This document shows positions 8,889-17,477 of a stretch of 64,000 bases of DNA, piece by piece. The notes below the pieces were generated by a model that saw only the letters and a list, made by a program, of their open reading frames with translations, had not been told where the DNA came from and did not search any database. Numbering within the stretch: position 1 is the stretch's first letter; each line of letters opens with the position of its first letter. The position numbers and the translations under genes were made by a program. The DNA comes from Rhizobium sp. C1 (GTDB taxonomy: Bacteria > Pseudomonadota > Alphaproteobacteria > Rhizobiales > Rhizobiaceae), in NCBI RefSeq assembly GCF_021026335.1, contig NZ_JAJNCY010000009.1, positions 115,993 through 179,992 of the forward strand. Direction: 5' to 3'.

Positions 8889-10676
8889 TCAGGACGCCAG
8901 CAACATGCGCGCGGCGGCCAGCGCATCCGCGCCGTTGATGATGCGATCCTTGAGCGAACCGGTCTCGGAGATCAGGTTTTCAGCGGCAAAGCGGCAGAGC
9001 GCGATGCGGCCCGGTTGCTGACCATCGCCGGCATCGACGAGGCCGCCCTTGGCGAGATAGCTGCCGACCAGCGTAAGACCCCAGAGCCGCTGATAGGCGG
9101 TGGCACCGGCTGCGGCTTCCGCGGCCTTGCCGGCTGCGAGCGCCGCGAGCAGCCATTCGGAGGCTTCTTCCAGATCGGCGATGGAGGCGTCGAGCTTGTC
9201 GGCCGTCTTGCCGAAACCGTCGAGATTGGAGGCGCGCACCTGTGCGGAAATTTCCTTCAGTTCTGCGATGAAGCCGCGCACATGATTGCCGCCGGACTGC
9301 GTCAGCTTGCGGCCGACAAGGTCGCCGGCCTGAACGCCGTTCGTGCCTTCATAGATCGGCGTGATGCGGACGTCGCGGTAATAGCGGGCCGCACCCGTTT
9401 CCTCGACGAAGCCCATGCCGCCATGGACCTGAATGCCGTGCGAAGCGATCTCGACGCCGGCGTCGGTCGGGAAGGACTTGGCAATCGGCGTCAGCAGATT
9501 GGCGCGCTCCTGCCAGTGGCGCTTGGCTTCCGGATCTTCCAGCCGCGTGGCCATGTCGATGGCGAAGGCGCAGGCATAGGTCATGGCGCGCGACCCTTGA
9601 GTCAGCGCCTTCATGGTCAGCAGCGTGCGGGCGATATCGGGATGTTCGATGATCGGGCTCATGCCCTCGCCCTTCCAGCCGGGCGCGCGGCCCTGCAGGC
9701 GTTCGCGGGCATAGGCCGTCGCCTTCTGCGTCGCGGCTTCGGAGACGCCAACGCCCTGCATGCCGACGCCGAGGCGTTCGTTGTTCATCATGGTGAACAT
9801 GGCGGCAAGGCCCTGGTTCTCTTCTCCGACCAGCCAGCCGACCGCGCCGGCCTCGTCACCGAATTTGCCGTCGCCATAGATCATGGTGCAGGTGGGGGAC
9901 CCATGGATGCCGAGCTTGTGCTCGATGGAGTGGCAATGCAGGTCGTTGCGGCCGCCGAGAGAGCCATCGTCGTTCACGAAGAACTTCGGCACGAGGAACA
10001 GCGAGATGCCCTTCGAGCCCTTCGGCGCATCGGGAAGGCGCGCCAGCACGAGATGAATGATGTTGTCGGTGAAATCGTGTTCGCCATAGGTGATGAAGAT
10101 CTTCTGGCCGAAGATGCGATAGGTGCCATCGGGACGGCGCTCGGCGCGGGTCTTCATGCCGCCGAGATCGGTGCCGTGGCCGGGTTCGGTGAGGTTCATC
10201 GACCCCATCCATTCGCCGGAGACCATCTTCGGCAGGTATTTTTCCTTCAGCGCCTCGGAGGCATGGGCGTTGAGCGCCTCGATTGCGCCGATCGTCAGCA
10301 TCGGGCCGAGGGCGAAGCCGAGCGAACAGGCGTTCCACATTTCGAAGGTCGCCATATGGAGCGACTGCGGCAGGTGCTGACCGCCGAACTCCTCCGGGCA
10401 TGCGAGCGCATTCCAGCCGCCCTCTGCCCAGCGCCGGTAAAGATCGGCCCAGCCTTCCGGCGTCTTCACGCCGCCATCGACGTGGCGCGCGCCCTGCTTG
10501 TCACCGATATCGGCCAGCGGGGCGATTTCCTCTTCGGCAAAGCGGCCGGCTTCCGTCAGGATTGCATCCAGCAGGTCTTCGCTCAGATCGCCAAGCAGCC
10601 CCTGCTCCATTGCTTCGCCAAAGCCTGCAACATGCTTCAGCGTGAAAGAAATTTCCTCAACAGGCGCCTTGTACAT
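8889..10676 (-). CDS. Acyl-CoA dehydrogenase, DmdC-like long form
   Basis: 595-residue flavoenzyme, longer than the roughly 380-residue short-chain dehydrogenases. It has an N-terminal helical domain, the FAD/substrate beta-domain with LTEPGHGTD at 162-170, the C-terminal helical domain with ASHGIQVHGGMGFVEET near 411-427, and the catalytic-base segment IYEGTNGVQ with E443. The extra C-terminal region (about 460-595) is that of the DmdC/AidB-related subgroup, whose members oxidise acyl-CoAs including methylmercaptopropionyl-CoA; the true substrate here is open. ATG at 10676 gives MYKAPVEEI, a common start in this subgroup. It leads an operon with the enoyl-CoA hydratase and is preceded by a candidate MerR-type operator. 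Confidence 0.88.
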   Translation of the reverse strand: MYKAPVEEISFTLKHVAGFGEAMEQGLLGDLSEDLLDAILTEAGRFAEEEIAPLADIGDKQGARHVDGGVKTPEGWADLYRRWAEGGWNALACPEEFGGQHLPQSLHMATFEMWNACSLGFALGPMLTIGAIEALNAHASEALKEKYLPKMVSGEWMGSMNLTEPGHGTDLGGMKTRAERRPDGTYRIFGQKIFITYGEHDFTDNIIHLVLARLPDAPKGSKGISLFLVPKFFVNDDGSLGGRNDLHCHSIEHKLGIHGSPTCTMIYGDGKFGDEAGAVGWLVGEENQGLAAMFTMMNNERLGVGMQGVGVSEAATQKATAYARERLQGRAPGWKGEGMSPIIEHPDIARTLLTMKALTQGSRAMTYACAFAIDMATRLEDPEAKRHWQERANLLTPIAKSFPTDAGVEIASHGIQVHGGMGFVEETGAARYYRDVRITPIYEGTNGVQAGDLVGRKLTQSGGNHVRGFIAELKEISAQVRASNLDGFGKTADKLDASIADLEEASEWLLAALAAGKAAEAAAGATAYQRLWGLTLVGSYLAKGGLVDAGDGQQPGRIALCRFAAENLISETGSLKDRIINGADALAAARMLLAS

Positions 10677-10748
10677 CCATGTCCTCCCGACACGCTTCGC
10701 GCCCATTCACGAGGGTAGAGCGCGTGTTTGTCAATCCATCCGACCGCT

Positions 10749-10778
10749 AGTTTATTTTTACGTAAACGTCAAAGTCAA
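10749..10778 (-). promoter_or_regulatory. Promoter of the acyl-CoA dehydrogenase operon with a LiuR-like operator
   Basis: Read on the minus strand, TTGACT (-35, plus-strand 10773-10778) and TAAACT (-10, 10749-10754) are separated by 18 bases. The spacer contains TTGACGTTTACGTAAA (10757-10772), an imperfect palindrome like the sites described for LiuR, the MerR-family regulator of branched-chain amino acid and fatty acid breakdown. Operator inside a slightly long spacer is the standard MerR-family layout. No MerR gene lies in the window; the regulator identity is inference. Confidence 0.55.
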
Positions 10779-10918
10779 GACCGTTTTCCGCACTGCACAG
10801 GTCGCGACCATGCGTGGGTGAGCCACCATTTTCTCCAGTCCTGGGCAATGCACGGTCAATAAAAGGTTAACCTTGTTGCGGCAGAATTCAGGTAGGTGGC
10901 TTGGCGGAATTATTAAAC

Positions 10919-11530
10919 ATGCCGGTTCTGAGGTATTTCGACAGCAGCAAGCTGAAAAAGAAGCCACAGCTCCCCGTGGCCGTGCATTCCGAATTCCTGC
11001 GCACGGGGCGCATCGCCCGGCCCGAAGACACATGGGTCGAGGAAGAAAAGCGCTATCTCACCTATCAGGAGGTCGCAGCCATCACCGGGCGGCGTCTCGA
11101 GCGGGCCGGCGAAACCACGCATGACCGGCTGAACAGCTTCCACCGCGCCATCCAGTTTCCCAAGCTGATCTTTCATCGCACGCTGCCCGCGACACCGCAT
11201 CTCGGCTATTGCCATGTGACGGCATCGAAGACGAAGTTCGCCGAATATGACGATGTCACCTGGGGCTTCTATATCGCCAATTTCCTGGCCGAGATCGGCA
11301 CTTCGGAAAGCTTTTTCGAACATGTCAGTCCGCGCCAGGGGCGGATGTATTTCGCGGTCGCCATGACATCCGACACGACGGGAGAGAAGCCGAAGCTGAC
11401 CGTCAACACCGCCGTGCGCGGCAATGGCGTTCTCTTCCGCACACATGATCCGAAGCAGGCAATGAAGAACGTGCTGATGCTCGGTGCGCGCAACGAGCAG
11501 CTGCGCGCCGTCATTCGTGCGATCCGCTGA
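10919..11530 (+). CDS. Conserved rhizobial protein of unknown function (DUF6656-like)
   Basis: 203-residue soluble protein, no signal peptide or membrane segment. Recognisable conserved stretches are VHSEFLRTGRI, FPKLIFHRTLP and TPHLGYCHVTASKTKFAEYDD. I believe this matches an uncharacterised family found in Rhizobiales (DUF6656), but this is recall, not a search. Start uncertain: ATG at 10919 is preferred, and a TTG at 10901 preceded by GGTAGG would add six residues. It lies upstream of the threonylcarbamoyl-AMP synthase gene with an 84-base gap and might share its transcript. No role can be proposed from sequence. Confidence 0.65.
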   Translation: MPVLRYFDSSKLKKKPQLPVAVHSEFLRTGRIARPEDTWVEEEKRYLTYQEVAAITGRRLERAGETTHDRLNSFHRAIQFPKLIFHRTLPATPHLGYCHVTASKTKFAEYDDVTWGFYIANFLAEIGTSESFFEHVSPRQGRMYFAVAMTSDTTGEKPKLTVNTAVRGNGVLFRTHDPKQAMKNVLMLGARNEQLRAVIRAIR

Positions 11531-11614
11531 GATTGCCGCGCCTGCCACTGCAGGCCAACTCGTCCATTGCATACCAGCCGGTGGGCCGTGTAGTGAGACG
11601 CACGGAAGGTGCGC

Positions 11615-12592
11615 ATGGCAACACTCTATAACATCGAAACACAATCGGACGCCGCGATGGACGCGGCCCTGGCGGCGCTTGGCCGCGAGGAACCCGTGGC
11701 GATCCCCACCGAGACCGTTTACGGACTCGCCGCCGATGCGACCAGCCCCTATGCCATTTCCAGCATTTACGAGAAAAAGGGCCGGCCGCGCTTCAATCCG
11801 CTGATCTGCCATGTCTCGGATCTTGCCATGGCCGAAGAGTATGGCGAGTTCGATGCGGTATCGCGCAAGCTGGCGCTCGCCTTCTGGCCCGGGCCGCTGA
11901 CGCTGGTCGTGCCGCTGAAACCCGGCAGCGCCATTCATCCGCTGGCAACGGCCGGGCTTTCGACCGTGGGCCTGCGCGTTCCGGCAGGCTTTGCGGGCAA
12001 GCTGATCGCGCGCTTCGGCAAGCCGCTCGCCGCTCCCAGCGCCAACACCTCCGGTCGCATCAGCCCGACCTCGGCTATCGATGTCGAGGACGATCTGGGG
12101 CAGAAGCTGCGGGTCATTCTGGATGGCGGCCCGACCAAGGTGGGCGTCGAGTCTACCATCGTGAAATCGGACGAGAGCGGGGTTCATCTGCTTCGTCCCG
12201 GCGGGCTTTCGGTCGAGGATATCGAGAGCGTCATTGGCGGGCGGGTGCTGCGCGATGTCAGCCAGACGGCGGCCATCGAGGCGCCGGGCATGCTCGCCTC
12301 GCATTATGCGCCGGACGCCAAGGTGAGGCTCAATGCCAACCGCGTGTCCCTCGGCGAAGCGCTGATCAATTTCGGCGGCCAGACGGTTCTCGATTCGGAC
12401 AAGGCGGTTGCGAGGTTCGATCTCAGCGCCTCCGGCAATCTGCGCGAGGCCGCCGCCAATCTGTTTTCGACGCTGCGTGCCGCCGACCGGACGGGTGCTT
12501 TTTCGATTGCGATTGCGCCCGTGCCCATGACAGGATTGGGCGAAGCGATCAATGATCGCCTGATGCGTGCCGCTGCCCCGCGAGGAAAATGA
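11615..12592 (+). CDS. L-threonylcarbamoyladenylate synthase (Sua5 type)
   Basis: 325-residue enzyme that makes threonylcarbamoyl-AMP from threonine, bicarbonate and ATP, the first step of t6A37 tRNA modification. The YrdC domain (about 10-200) shows PTETVYGLAADA, the KKGRPRFNPL loop and APSANTSGR; the extra C-terminal Sua5 domain follows the PGMLASHYAP linker, so this is the long Sua5 form rather than TsaC. ATG at 11615 sits five bases after GGAAGG. The stop overlaps the next start by ATGA, so it is the head of a coupled operon with the FAD-linked oxidase and modE. Confidence 0.92.
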   Translation: MATLYNIETQSDAAMDAALAALGREEPVAIPTETVYGLAADATSPYAISSIYEKKGRPRFNPLICHVSDLAMAEEYGEFDAVSRKLALAFWPGPLTLVVPLKPGSAIHPLATAGLSTVGLRVPAGFAGKLIARFGKPLAAPSANTSGRISPTSAIDVEDDLGQKLRVILDGGPTKVGVESTIVKSDESGVHLLRPGGLSVEDIESVIGGRVLRDVSQTAAIEAPGMLASHYAPDAKVRLNANRVSLGEALINFGGQTVLDSDKAVARFDLSASGNLREAAANLFSTLRAADRTGAFSIAIAPVPMTGLGEAINDRLMRAAAPRGK

Positions 12593-14010
12593 GAATGCCA
12601 TCCCCTGAGCTGATCGACCGTTTCAGCGCCATCGTCGGAACTGGAAACGCCCTCACTGCGTCCGCCGATGTGGAGCCCTATCTGACCGAAGGCCGCGGGC
12701 TTTATCGCGGCGTGACGCCGCTTGTTCTGCGCCCCGGCTCGACGGAAGAGGTGGCCGCGATCCTGAAGCTTGCCAGCGAGACGAAGACGCCCATCGTGCC
12801 GGTCAGCGGTGGCACGGGGCTTGTCGGCGGCGGGGTGCCGCGCGCGGAAGGCCAGGATGTCGTCCTGTCGCTGGCGCGGCTCAACCGCATTCGCGATGTC
12901 GATCCGGTCGCCAATGTGATCGCGGTCGATGGCGGCGTTATTCTGGAGGAGGTACACAAGGCCGCCGAGGCGGTGGACCGGCTGTTTCCGCTGTCGCTGG
13001 GCTCGGAGGGCTCGTGCCGGGTGGCGGGCAACCTTTCCACCAATGCCGGGGGCACGGCCGTTCTCGCCTATGGCAACATGCGCCAGCTTTGCCTCGGGCT
13101 AGAAGTCGTGCTGCCGACCGGCGAGATCTGGGATGGGATGCGGCGGCTCAAGAAGGACAATACGGGCTATGACCTGCGCGATCTCTTTATTGGCGCGGAA
13201 GGCACGCTCGGCGTCATTACCGGCGCGGTTCTGAAGCTTTTCCCGCGCCCGCGCGGCCATCAGGTGGCCTTTGTCGGCCTGAAAAGCCCTGCCGATGCGT
13301 TGAAGCTTTTCGAATTCGCCGCAGGTCTGTGCGGCACGGCGCTGACCGGGTTCGAGCTGATGCCGCGCATCGGCGTTGAATTCACGACGAAACATATTCC
13401 GAATGTGCGCGATCCGCTGACGACCGCTCATCCGTGGTATGCGCTGATCGACATTTCGACCTCGGATGCGGAAGAGACGGCCGAGAGCATGGTGAATTCG
13501 CTTCTCGAAACGGCTTATGAGCGCGGGCTGATCGACGACGCGGTCATCGCCGCCTCGGAGGCCCAGCGCAAGGCGATCTGGCACATGCGCGAGAGCATGT
13601 CGGATGCACAGAAGCCGGAGGGCGGGTCGATCAAGCATGACGTGTCGGTGCCTGTCTCGCAAGTGCCGGATTTCATGGCGGAGGCGGAAAAGGCGGTCAT
13701 GGCCGCCGTTCCCGGCGCCCGCATCTGCGCCTTCGGGCATCTCGGCGACGGCAATATCCATTACAACATTTCCCAACCCGTCGGCGCGGACAAGGCGGCC
13801 TATCTCGCGCGCTGGCGCGAGGTGAACGTCATCGTCCACGGCATCGTGCTCAAGCACGGCGGCTCGATTTCGGCCGAGCACGGCATCGGCCAGCTGAAGC
13901 GCGACGAACTTGCCAGCATCCGCAGCCCGATCGAGATGGACCTGATGCACAGGATCAAGGCCGCCTTCGACCCCGCGGGCATCATGAACCCCGGCAAGGT
14001 GCTGCAATGA
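12589..14010 (+). CDS. FAD-linked oxidase, GlcD/D-2-hydroxyacid dehydrogenase type
   Basis: 473-residue flavoprotein of the FAD_binding_4 plus FAD-oxidase_C architecture. The PCMH-type FAD site is PVSGGTGLVGGGVP at 71-84, with GSEGSCRVAGNLSTNAGGT in the middle; the C-terminal domain has GHLGDGNIHYN and HGGSISAEHGIG, both with metal- or substrate-binding histidines typical of D-lactate, D-2-hydroxyglutarate and glycolate dehydrogenases. The exact 2-hydroxyacid is not determinable. It overlaps its neighbours on both sides by 4 bases (upstream Sua5, downstream short ModE). In Agrobacterium tumefaciens a gene in the same position is co-transcribed with short modE. Confidence 0.85.
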   Translation: MRMPSPELIDRFSAIVGTGNALTASADVEPYLTEGRGLYRGVTPLVLRPGSTEEVAAILKLASETKTPIVPVSGGTGLVGGGVPRAEGQDVVLSLARLNRIRDVDPVANVIAVDGGVILEEVHKAAEAVDRLFPLSLGSEGSCRVAGNLSTNAGGTAVLAYGNMRQLCLGLEVVLPTGEIWDGMRRLKKDNTGYDLRDLFIGAEGTLGVITGAVLKLFPRPRGHQVAFVGLKSPADALKLFEFAAGLCGTALTGFELMPRIGVEFTTKHIPNVRDPLTTAHPWYALIDISTSDAEETAESMVNSLLETAYERGLIDDAVIAASEAQRKAIWHMRESMSDAQKPEGGSIKHDVSVPVSQVPDFMAEAEKAVMAAVPGARICAFGHLGDGNIHYNISQPVGADKAAYLARWREVNVIVHGIVLKHGGSISAEHGIGQLKRDELASIRSPIEMDLMHRIKAAFDPAGIMNPGKVLQ

Positions 14011-14381
14011 GCGCAAAAGTCGGTTTCAAGCTGCGCCTCACCCTGCCCGGCGACCATCCGCTCGGGCCTGGCAAGGCGCAGCTCATGGAGCTGATCAAGA
14101 CGCATGGCTCGATCCGCTCTGCGGGTGCAGCCATGAACATGTCCTACCGCCGGGCGTGGCTGCTGATCGACGAGTTGAACGGCATGTTCCGCGAGCCGGT
14201 CGTCCTGAAGGCCCAGGGCGGCAAGCAGGGCGGCGGGGCGACGCTGACGCCGTTTGGCGAGGAGCTGCTGGCGCGATTTCGCAGCATGGAGAAACGCGCG
14301 GAGAAGGCCATGGGTGGCGACCTGGAGTGGATCGAGGCGGCGCTGGGAGTGCCGGTGGTGAAGAAGGGTGAGGCTGAGTAG
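14007..14381 (+). CDS. modE: Short ModE: molybdenum-responsive winged-helix regulator
   Basis: 124-residue protein consisting only of the N-terminal LysR-like winged helix of ModE, with GSIRSAGAAMNMSYRRAWLLIDELN as the recognition region (quoted core: AAMNMSYRRAWLLID) and TLTPFGEELL. The two molybdate-binding Mop domains of E. coli ModE are absent. Such short ModE proteins in A. tumefaciens repress modABC in response to molybdenum cofactor status rather than by binding molybdate. Here a Mo-box lies in the promoter of modABC, 4 kb away. The ATG overlaps the stop of the FAD-linked oxidase gene, so the two are probably made from one transcript. Confidence 0.85.
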   Translation: MSAKVGFKLRLTLPGDHPLGPGKAQLMELIKTHGSIRSAGAAMNMSYRRAWLLIDELNGMFREPVVLKAQGGKQGGGATLTPFGEELLARFRSMEKRAEKAMGGDLEWIEAALGVPVVKKGEAE

Positions 14382-14392
14382 ACTGGTGGGAC

Positions 14393-14421
14393 GGGGCACC
14401 GTTTCGTTCCAACGGCGCCCC
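14393..14421 (+). terminator. GC-rich hairpin after modE
   Basis: GGGGCACCGTT and AACGGCGCCCC form an 11-base stem with one A-C mismatch and a 7-base loop, starting 11 bases after the modE stop. No T-run follows, so it may be a Rho-dependent or mRNA-stabilising 3' structure rather than an intrinsic terminator. Confidence 0.4.
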
Positions 14422-14516
14422 CCAGGCACAAGTCTCTGTCCAAAAGTTCAATAATCCCCAACTAGGGAACGTGTTAGGTCTTGCTGACATTATCATGCAG
14501 CAACGCCGGAAACCCC

Positions 14517-15689
14517 ATGTCGAATATCGCCCTCGCCTCTAGAGAAACGATCAAGCCCTGGCAGGTCATGGCCGCCGGCATGGCGGCAATGTTGTTGACG
14601 GTGGGGATTGCGCGGTTTGCCTATACGCCGATGCTGCCGCTGATGCAGGCGCAGACGGGGATGTCGCCCTTTGTTGGCGGGCTGCTCGCGACCGTCAACT
14701 ATGCCGGCTACATGACCGGGGCGCTGCTGGCCTCGACCTTTTCGGATGCGCGGCGGCGCTATCTTGTCTACCGCGTCGGGCTGATCGCCAGTGTCATCGG
14801 CACGGCAGGCATGGGACTGACGAGCGAGACCTGGGTCTGGCTCGTTCTGCGGTATATTGCCGGCGTCGGCGGGGCCTCGGGCATGTTGCTGGCCTCGGGC
14901 ATGGTTCTCGCCTTTCTGGTGCGCCACGGGCGGCGACCAGAGCTGGGGCTGCATTTCATCGGCCTCGCCATCGGCATTATTCTTTCCGGCGCGCTGGTGA
15001 TGGCGACGAACGGCTGGCTTGACTGGGCCGGGCAATGGCATGTCTTCGGCGCGGTCACGCTGGTGCTCCTGATTCCCGCCTGGTTCTGGATGCCGGCGCC
15101 GGATAGTGCGGCTGCTACCCAGTCAGCGGGTGCCGCGAAGGTCCCACATCCCGGCGCGTGGCTGCTCAACCTCTCCTATTTCTGCGCCGGCGTCGGCTTC
15201 GTTGTCAGCGCAACCTTCGTCGTTGCGGCCGCGGCCAAGGTGCCGCAACTCTCGCATCTCGGGCCGTTCATCTGGATCGTCGTCGGCCTGGCCGCCATCC
15301 CGGCAACGCTCGCCTGGGACCGGCTGGCGCGGCGGATCGGCGACGTGTCGACGCTGATCCTGGCCTATGCGTTGCAGATCGTGGGGATCGTGCTGCCGGT
15401 CGTCAGCCATAGCGCCATCGCGGCCATTGGCGGGGCGCTGCTTTTCGGAGGAACCTTCATGGGGATTGTGGCGCTGACGCTGGCGCTCGCTGGCAAGCGC
15501 AACAAGGAAAACCCATCCGGTGCCATGGCGCGGCTCACCTTGTCTTACGGCGTGGCGCAGATCGCCGCGCCCGCCATCGTCGGCCGGATCGCTTCCGTGA
15601 CGGGGAGCTACGACATCGGCATGGTCATGGCGGCCGTGACGATGGCTACCGGCATCGTGTTGCTCTGGGCCTATGGCCGGGCTTCGTGA
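14517..15689 (+). CDS. MFS transporter, YbfB/YjiJ family
   Basis: 390-residue membrane protein with about 12 hydrophobic segments. The N-terminal pattern KPWQVMAAGMAAMLLTVGIARFAYTPMLPLM is that of the YbfB/YjiJ family of major-facilitator proteins; FSDARRRYLVYR is the loop 2-3 motif. Substrate unknown. The ATG at 14517 was chosen because it starts MSNIALASRE just before the first helix; a TTG at 14481 would add 12 residues. Its 3' end overlaps the 3' end of modC on the other strand by 19 bases (15671-15689), leaving no space for a separate terminator. Confidence 0.85.
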   Translation: MSNIALASRETIKPWQVMAAGMAAMLLTVGIARFAYTPMLPLMQAQTGMSPFVGGLLATVNYAGYMTGALLASTFSDARRRYLVYRVGLIASVIGTAGMGLTSETWVWLVLRYIAGVGGASGMLLASGMVLAFLVRHGRRPELGLHFIGLAIGIILSGALVMATNGWLDWAGQWHVFGAVTLVLLIPAWFWMPAPDSAAATQSAGAAKVPHPGAWLLNLSYFCAGVGFVVSATFVVAAAAKVPQLSHLGPFIWIVVGLAAIPATLAWDRLARRIGDVSTLILAYALQIVGIVLPVVSHSAIAAIGGALLFGGTFMGIVALTLALAGKRNKENPSGAMARLTLSYGVAQIAAPAIVGRIASVTGSYDIGMVMAAVTMATGIVLLWAYGRAS

Positions 15690-16765
15690 CGACGAAATAG
15701 TCCTTGGGTGTCGATGGACACGGACTTGAACAGCAGGCTCACCGGTTGCCCCTTCGTCAGCCGCATGCGCGCCGCCGAATGGCGCGTGACCTGCGCCAGC
15801 ACGACCTCGCCCGAGCAATCGACCGTCACCCAGATACTGCCGGCCCGTTCGGTCACGCTCGAAACGCTGCCCTCCAGACGGTTGAGCGCCGATAGGTTGC
15901 CCGGCTCGCCAATGCCGAGGATGATGTCCTGCGCGGCGATAAACACGCGGACCCAGTCGCCGGGCTCCGCCGCGCCGCGCCTGAGGTAGAGCGTTCCTGC
16001 CCTGCTATTGGCCACGGTCAGGCCTTCGCCCTCGAGATGATGGCTGATCCTGGCGCTGATGAAGGTCGCGGGCTCCATGTCGTCCGGCATCGGGCGCGCG
16101 CCGCCGAGCACAGCACCCGGCTCGCCTTCCGCCACCACGCGGCCGCCCGAAATCGAGACGACACGGTTGGCGAGGCGCGCCACTTCTTCCATCGCGTGGC
16201 TGACATAGAGGATCGGGATGCCGGTCTCGTCGCGGACATATTCGAGATGCGGCAGGATTTCCGCCTTGCGCGCCGGATCAAGCGCGGAGAGCGGTTCGTC
16301 CATGATGAGGAGCGCCGGCGCGGAGAAGAGCGCGCGGCCGATGGCGACGCGGCTTTTCTCGCCGCCGGAAAGACCGGCCGGGCGGCGGTCAAGCAGATGG
16401 CCGATGCCGAGAAGATCGATCAGTCTGGCATCGGCAGCCTCGTCCGTCCTTGTCGGCCGGAAGTGGCGGGCATAATGCAGGTTCTGCCGCACGGTCATAT
16501 GCGGGAAGAGACGCCCTTCCTGAAACACATAGCCGATGCGGCGGCGGTCAGCGGAGAGGAAAATATTCCGCTCACTGTCGAACCATGTCTCGCCGCTGAA
16601 GGTGATGTGGCCTGCTTCAGGCCGGGTCAGACCAGCGGCGATGTTGGCGAGCGTCGTCTTGCCCGAGCCTGAGGGGCCGACCAATGCGGTGAGGCCTTCG
16701 CCGGTCGTGAAGGCGGACTCGATTCGGAAATCCCCTTGCCGATGACGGATATCGATTTCAAGCAT
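15671..16765 (-). CDS. modC: Molybdate ABC transporter ATP-binding protein
   Basis: 364-residue ATPase that powers molybdate import. Walker A GPSGSGKTT at 30-38, Q-loop in YVFQEGRLFPHMT, signature LSGGE at 132-136, Walker B LLIMDEP at 152-158 and switch histidine in YVSHAMEEV. The C-terminal part (about 290-355, with LNRLEGSVSSV and VTRHSAARM) is a Mop/TOBE domain that binds oxyanion and can regulate transport. Start overlaps the end of modB by 8 bases. Last gene of modABC. Confidence 0.94.
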   Translation of the reverse strand: MLEIDIRHRQGDFRIESAFTTGEGLTALVGPSGSGKTTLANIAAGLTRPEAGHITFSGETWFDSERNIFLSADRRRIGYVFQEGRLFPHMTVRQNLHYARHFRPTRTDEAADARLIDLLGIGHLLDRRPAGLSGGEKSRVAIGRALFSAPALLIMDEPLSALDPARKAEILPHLEYVRDETGIPILYVSHAMEEVARLANRVVSISGGRVVAEGEPGAVLGGARPMPDDMEPATFISARISHHLEGEGLTVANSRAGTLYLRRGAAEPGDWVRVFIAAQDIILGIGEPGNLSALNRLEGSVSSVTERAGSIWVTVDCSGEVVLAQVTRHSAARMRLTKGQPVSLLFKSVSIDTQGLFRRHEARP

Positions 16766-17456
16766 CGCGGCCCTCCGTGCGGACCTGCACCCGGCGCGCC
16801 AGCAGCTCAGAGGCCAGCAGCGCGGCCAGCGACACCACGACCGAGATCAGCGTGAGCCGCATCGCGCCCGCGTCGCCGCCCGGCACCTGCGTGTAGCCGT
16901 AGATGGCGGCGGCGAGCGTTTTGGTTTCGCCGGGGATTGCGGATACGAAGGTGATGGTGGCGCCGAATTCGCCCATGGCCTTGGCGAAGGCGAGAATGGT
17001 TCCCGTGATGATGCCGGGCATGATGAGTGGCAGGGTGACGGTGCGGAACACATCGAAACGGCTGGCACCCAAGGTGGAGGCGGCGGATTCCAGTCCCCGG
17101 TCGAGGCTTTCGATGGAAAGCCGGATCGCCCGCACCATGAGCGGAAAGCCCATGACCGCGGCGGCGAGCGCCGCGCCCGTCCAGCGGAACGAAAGAACGA
17201 TGCCGAAGACCTGGTCGAGCACACTGCCGATCACGCCCTTGCGGCCGAAAAGAATGAGCAGAATATAGCCCGTGACCACCGGCGGCAGGATCAGCGGCAG
17301 GTGGACGAGACCGTTGAGCACGCTCTTGCCGGGAAAGGATTTGCGCGCGAGCAGCCACGCGACCGCAATCCCGAAGGGCAGGCTGGCGGCGCTTGCGACC
17401 ACGGCCACCTTGAGGCTAATCGCCAGCGCCACCCAGTCTTCGTCAGAAAGTATCAT
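16758..17456 (-). CDS. modB: Molybdate ABC transporter permease
   Basis: 232-residue inner-membrane permease with five to six helices. The ABC-coupling EAA-type loop is visible around ESAASTLGASRFDVFRTVTLP, with GIITGTILAFAKAMGEFGAT after it, a pattern typical of ModB/CysTW permeases. Gene order A-B-C and the overlap with modC fix the substrate as molybdate. It starts 21 bases after modA stops. Confidence 0.93.
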   Translation of the reverse strand: MILSDEDWVALAISLKVAVVASAASLPFGIAVAWLLARKSFPGKSVLNGLVHLPLILPPVVTGYILLILFGRKGVIGSVLDQVFGIVLSFRWTGAALAAAVMGFPLMVRAIRLSIESLDRGLESAASTLGASRFDVFRTVTLPLIMPGIITGTILAFAKAMGEFGATITFVSAIPGETKTLAAAIYGYTQVPGGDAGAMRLTLISVVVSLAALLASELLARRVQVRTEGRDA

Positions 17457-17477
17457 TCCGCTGCCGCTTGTCCGCCA

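Noticed and set aside
8487..10718. 743-residue open frame antisense to the acyl-CoA dehydrogenase
   Set aside because: No similarity or ribosome site; it mirrors the codon pattern of the real gene.
10913..12601. 562-residue antisense frame across the hypothetical gene and Sua5
   Set aside because: Crosses two real genes and has shadow-type composition.
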